A DNA stretch of 7,329 nt from positions 1-7,329 of the forward strand of contig JAEWEH010000466.1 in NCBI GenBank assembly GCA_023389535.1. The letters run 5' to 3'. A program made the position numbers and the translations under genes. The notes under the pieces were generated by a model, which worked only from the letters and a program-made list of their open reading frames with translations, was not told the origin of the DNA and did not search any database. Shown in pieces: positions 5,611-7,329 of this stretch; the first letter of the stretch is position 1, and each line of letters starts with the position of its first letter. This stretch comes from Pseudomonadota bacterium. GTDB lineage: Bacteria > Pseudomonadota > Gammaproteobacteria > Burkholderiales > Burkholderiaceae_B.

Positions 5611-6011
5611 TCGTCGGGGTCCTCGGGTTCCGAGGGTTTGAAGGTTTCGGCCTGAGGGCGATTAGCCTGGTCGATCAAATGCGACAGCGCGATGCCACGA
5701 GCCAGCTGGTCGTCGTGAATGAAGCGCAGGGTGGGAACGGTATGAATGTGCAGCAACTTGAACAGCAGCGAGTGCAGCCAGCCGGCCTTTTCGGTCAGCG
5801 CAGCGCGCGCCGTTTCCGGCTCGGCGCCCATGACGGTGAAATACACCTTGGCATGGGCGTAATCGGCGGAAAGCTCGACGCCGGTCAGCGTGATGAGGCC
5901 CGCCCGCGAGACATCGATCTCGCGCTGGATCAGGCCGGCCAGATCCTTTTGGATCTGATCGGCCAGGCGGGTATTGCGGCCCGCGGCGGGTTTGGATTTA
6001 TGGCGACCCAT
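5601..6011 (-). CDS. rbfA: RbfA, 30S ribosome-binding factor
   Basis: A 136-residue KH-like-fold protein that binds the immature 30S subunit and supports maturation of the 16S rRNA 5' end. Visible blocks are a basic N-terminal tail ([15 protein letters not shown]), the helix [17 protein letters not shown] (16-32), the strand pair [20 protein letters not shown] (41-60) and the closing part [16 protein letters not shown] (91-106). The tail after residue 120 is acidic and proline-rich ([11 protein letters not shown]), a variable part of the family. ATG at 6011 lies two bases after the infB stop, with only a weak upstream Shine-Dalgarno, so coupling to infB is likely. Conserved neighbours infB and truB match the standard bacterial order. 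The final TGA sits in the loop of a terminator-like hairpin. Confidence 0.96.
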   Translation of the reverse strand: MGRHKSKPAAGRNTRLADQIQKDLAGLIQREIDVSRAGLITLTGVELSADYAHAKVYFTVMGAEPETARAALTEKAGWLHSLLFKLLHIHTVPTLRFIHDDQLARGIALSHLIDQANRPQAETFKPSEPEDPDEQP

Positions 6012-6013
6012 GA

Positions 6014-7329
6014 TTACAGTGTCCGGGCGATTTCTTTGATCTCGAAGATTTCAAGCTGATCGCCGATCTGGATGTCGTTATTGCCTTTAAGCGTAATACC
6101 GCAGTCGAAGCCGGACTTGACCTCTTTGACGTCGTCCTTGAAGCGCCGCAGGGAATCCAGCCAGCCCGTCCATTGAACCACGTGGTTGCGCAGCAAACGC
6201 ACTTGCGCGTCGCGCCGCACAATGCCGTCGGTGACCATGCAACCGGCGATGTTGCCGATGCGCGAGACATTGTAGACCTCGCGGATTTCGGCCATGCCGA
6301 TGACTTCCTCGCGCTTCTCGGGCGCCAGCATGCCGGACATGGCCTTGCGTACGTCATCGACGGCATCGTAGATGATGTTGTAGTAGCGCAGGTCGATGCC
6401 ATTGCCGTCGGCCAACTTCTTGGCGCTTTGCTCGGCGCGGACGTTAAACCCGATGATGACTGCATTCGATGCGATCGCCAGGTTGACGTCGCTTTCCGAA
6501 ATGCCGCCCACCGCTGCGTGAACCACCTGGACCCGGACTTCGTCGGTAGAGAGCTTGACCAGTGACTGGACCAACGCTTCCTGCGAACCTTGCACATCGG
6601 TCTTGATGATGAGCGCGAGGGTCTGGCTGCCTTCGCCCATGTTGTCGAACATGGACTCGAGCTTGGCGGCCTGCTGGCGTGCCAGCTTGACGTCGCGGAA
6701 TTTGCCTTGGCGGAACAGCGCGATTTCGCGCGCCTTACGCTCGTCGGCCATCGCGATGAGTTCGTCACCCGCCTGCGGCACTTCTGTCAGACCCTGGATC
6801 TCCACTGGAATGGACGGCCCCGCCTCGCTGACAGCCTTGCCCTGGTCGCTCAGCATGGCGCGAACGCGGCCGAAGCTTGCGCCCACCAGCACGGCGTCGC
6901 CGCGCTTGAGCGTGCCGCTCTGCACCAGAATGGTCGCAACCGGGCCGCGGCCCTTGTCCAGACGGGCTTCGATGACGAGACCCTTGGCGGGCGCTTCGAC
7001 GGCCGACGTCAGCTCCAAGATCTCCGCCTGCAGGAGAACGTTCTCGAGCAGATCGTCGATGCCCTCGCCAGTCTTGGCCGACACGCCCACGAAGGGGACA
7101 TCGCCGCCGTATTCTTCCGGCACGACCTGTTCGGCCACCAGTTCCTGTTTCACACGCTCGGGATTGCCTTCGGGCTTGTCGATCTTGGTGATCGCCACCA
7201 CGAGCGGAACGTTTGCTGCCTGGGCGTGGTGAATCGCTTCACGCGTTTGCGGCATGACGCCGTCGTCGGAGGCCACAACCAGAATCACGATGTCCGTTGC
7301 CTTGGCGCCTCGGGCACGCATCGCCGTAA
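6014..7329 (-). CDS. infB: Translation initiation factor IF-2, C-terminal part (start beyond the right edge)
   Basis: At least 438 codons of IF-2, the GTPase that places fMet-tRNA on the 30S subunit and promotes subunit joining. The frame stays open to the right edge, where it reads [28 protein letters not shown], the stretch right after the G3 DTPGH motif; the N-terminal extension, G1 and G2 therefore lie outside. G4 reads TKID (7189-7178) instead of the usual NKID, and G5 is SAKTG. Then follow domain II ([26 protein letters not shown]), domain III with [12 protein letters not shown] and [14 protein letters not shown], and the fMet-tRNA-binding C-terminal domain with [17 protein letters not shown] and the common ending EIKEIARTL. 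An internal Met at 7321 is not the start. It is followed by rbfA two bases downstream. Confidence 0.98.
   Translation of the reverse strand, partial: TAMRARGAKATDIVILVVASDDGVMPQTREAIHHAQAANVPLVVAITKIDKPEGNPERVKQELVAEQVVPEEYGGDVPFVGVSAKTGEGIDDLLENVLLQAEILELTSAVEAPAKGLVIEARLDKGRGPVATILVQSGTLKRGDAVLVGASFGRVRAMLSDQGKAVSEAGPSIPVEIQGLTEVPQAGDELIAMADERKAREIALFRQGKFRDVKLARQQAAKLESMFDNMGEGSQTLALIIKTDVQGSQEALVQSLVKLSTDEVRVQVVHAAVGGISESDVNLAIASNAVIIGFNVRAEQSAKKLADGNGIDLRYYNIIYDAVDDVRKAMSGMLAPEKREEVIGMAEIREVYNVSRIGNIAGCMVTDGIVRRDAQVRLLRNHVVQWTGWLDSLRRFKDDVKEVKSGFDCGITLKGNNDIQIGDQLEIFEIKEIARTL

Noticed and set aside
6555..7232. 225-residue plus-strand open frame
   Set aside because: Antisense shadow of infB with low-complexity Ser/Arg/Thr composition and no recognisable domain.

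Overview
The window comes from a high-GC beta-proteobacterium, most likely a member of the Alcaligenaceae (the Bordetella / Achromobacter / Pusillimonas group). This rests on the gene order infB-rbfA-truB-typA, on the close family resemblance of TruB and IF2 to proteins of that group as I remember them, and on overall composition. No search was run, so the genus is open.

Layout from left to right. (1) Bases 1-162, minus strand: the first 54 codons of an IclR-family regulator that runs off the left edge. (2) Bases 163-307: a short AT-rich divergent promoter region with a near-perfect 24-bp interrupted palindrome, a good operator candidate. (3) Bases 308-2397, plus strand: a tight three-gene thiamin-thiazole operon, thiO-thiS-thiG, with single-base gaps. 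(4) Bases 2398-2996: about 600 bases without a credible gene. They hold a 38-bp-period tandem repeat, then a GC-rich block full of inverted repeats, then a bidirectional intrinsic terminator. (5) Bases 2997-7329, minus strand: typA (bipA), truB, rbfA and the C-terminal part of infB, transcribed from right to left as a translation / ribosome-assembly operon. infB runs off the right edge.

ThiO oxidises glycine to an imine. ThiS, as a C-terminal thiocarboxylate, carries sulfur. ThiG condenses these with deoxyxylulose phosphate into the thiazole phosphate of thiamin. ThiF, ThiE, ThiD and ThiC are not in the window and no TPP riboswitch was recognised upstream of thiO. On the other side, IF2 starts translation, RbfA matures the 30S subunit, TruB makes Psi55 in tRNA, and TypA is a ribosome-associated GTPase for stress and assembly. 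truB and typA overlap by four bases, tying TypA to this operon. The two operons converge on the 600-base spacer.

The least explained part is 2454-2911. Its repeat period (38) is not a multiple of three, and its strong nested inverted repeats argue for a structured extragenic element or RNA rather than a protein gene. A palindrome in the thiO leader, a terminator-like hairpin across the rbfA stop codon, and a Thr in place of Asn in the IF2 G4 motif also merit a look.
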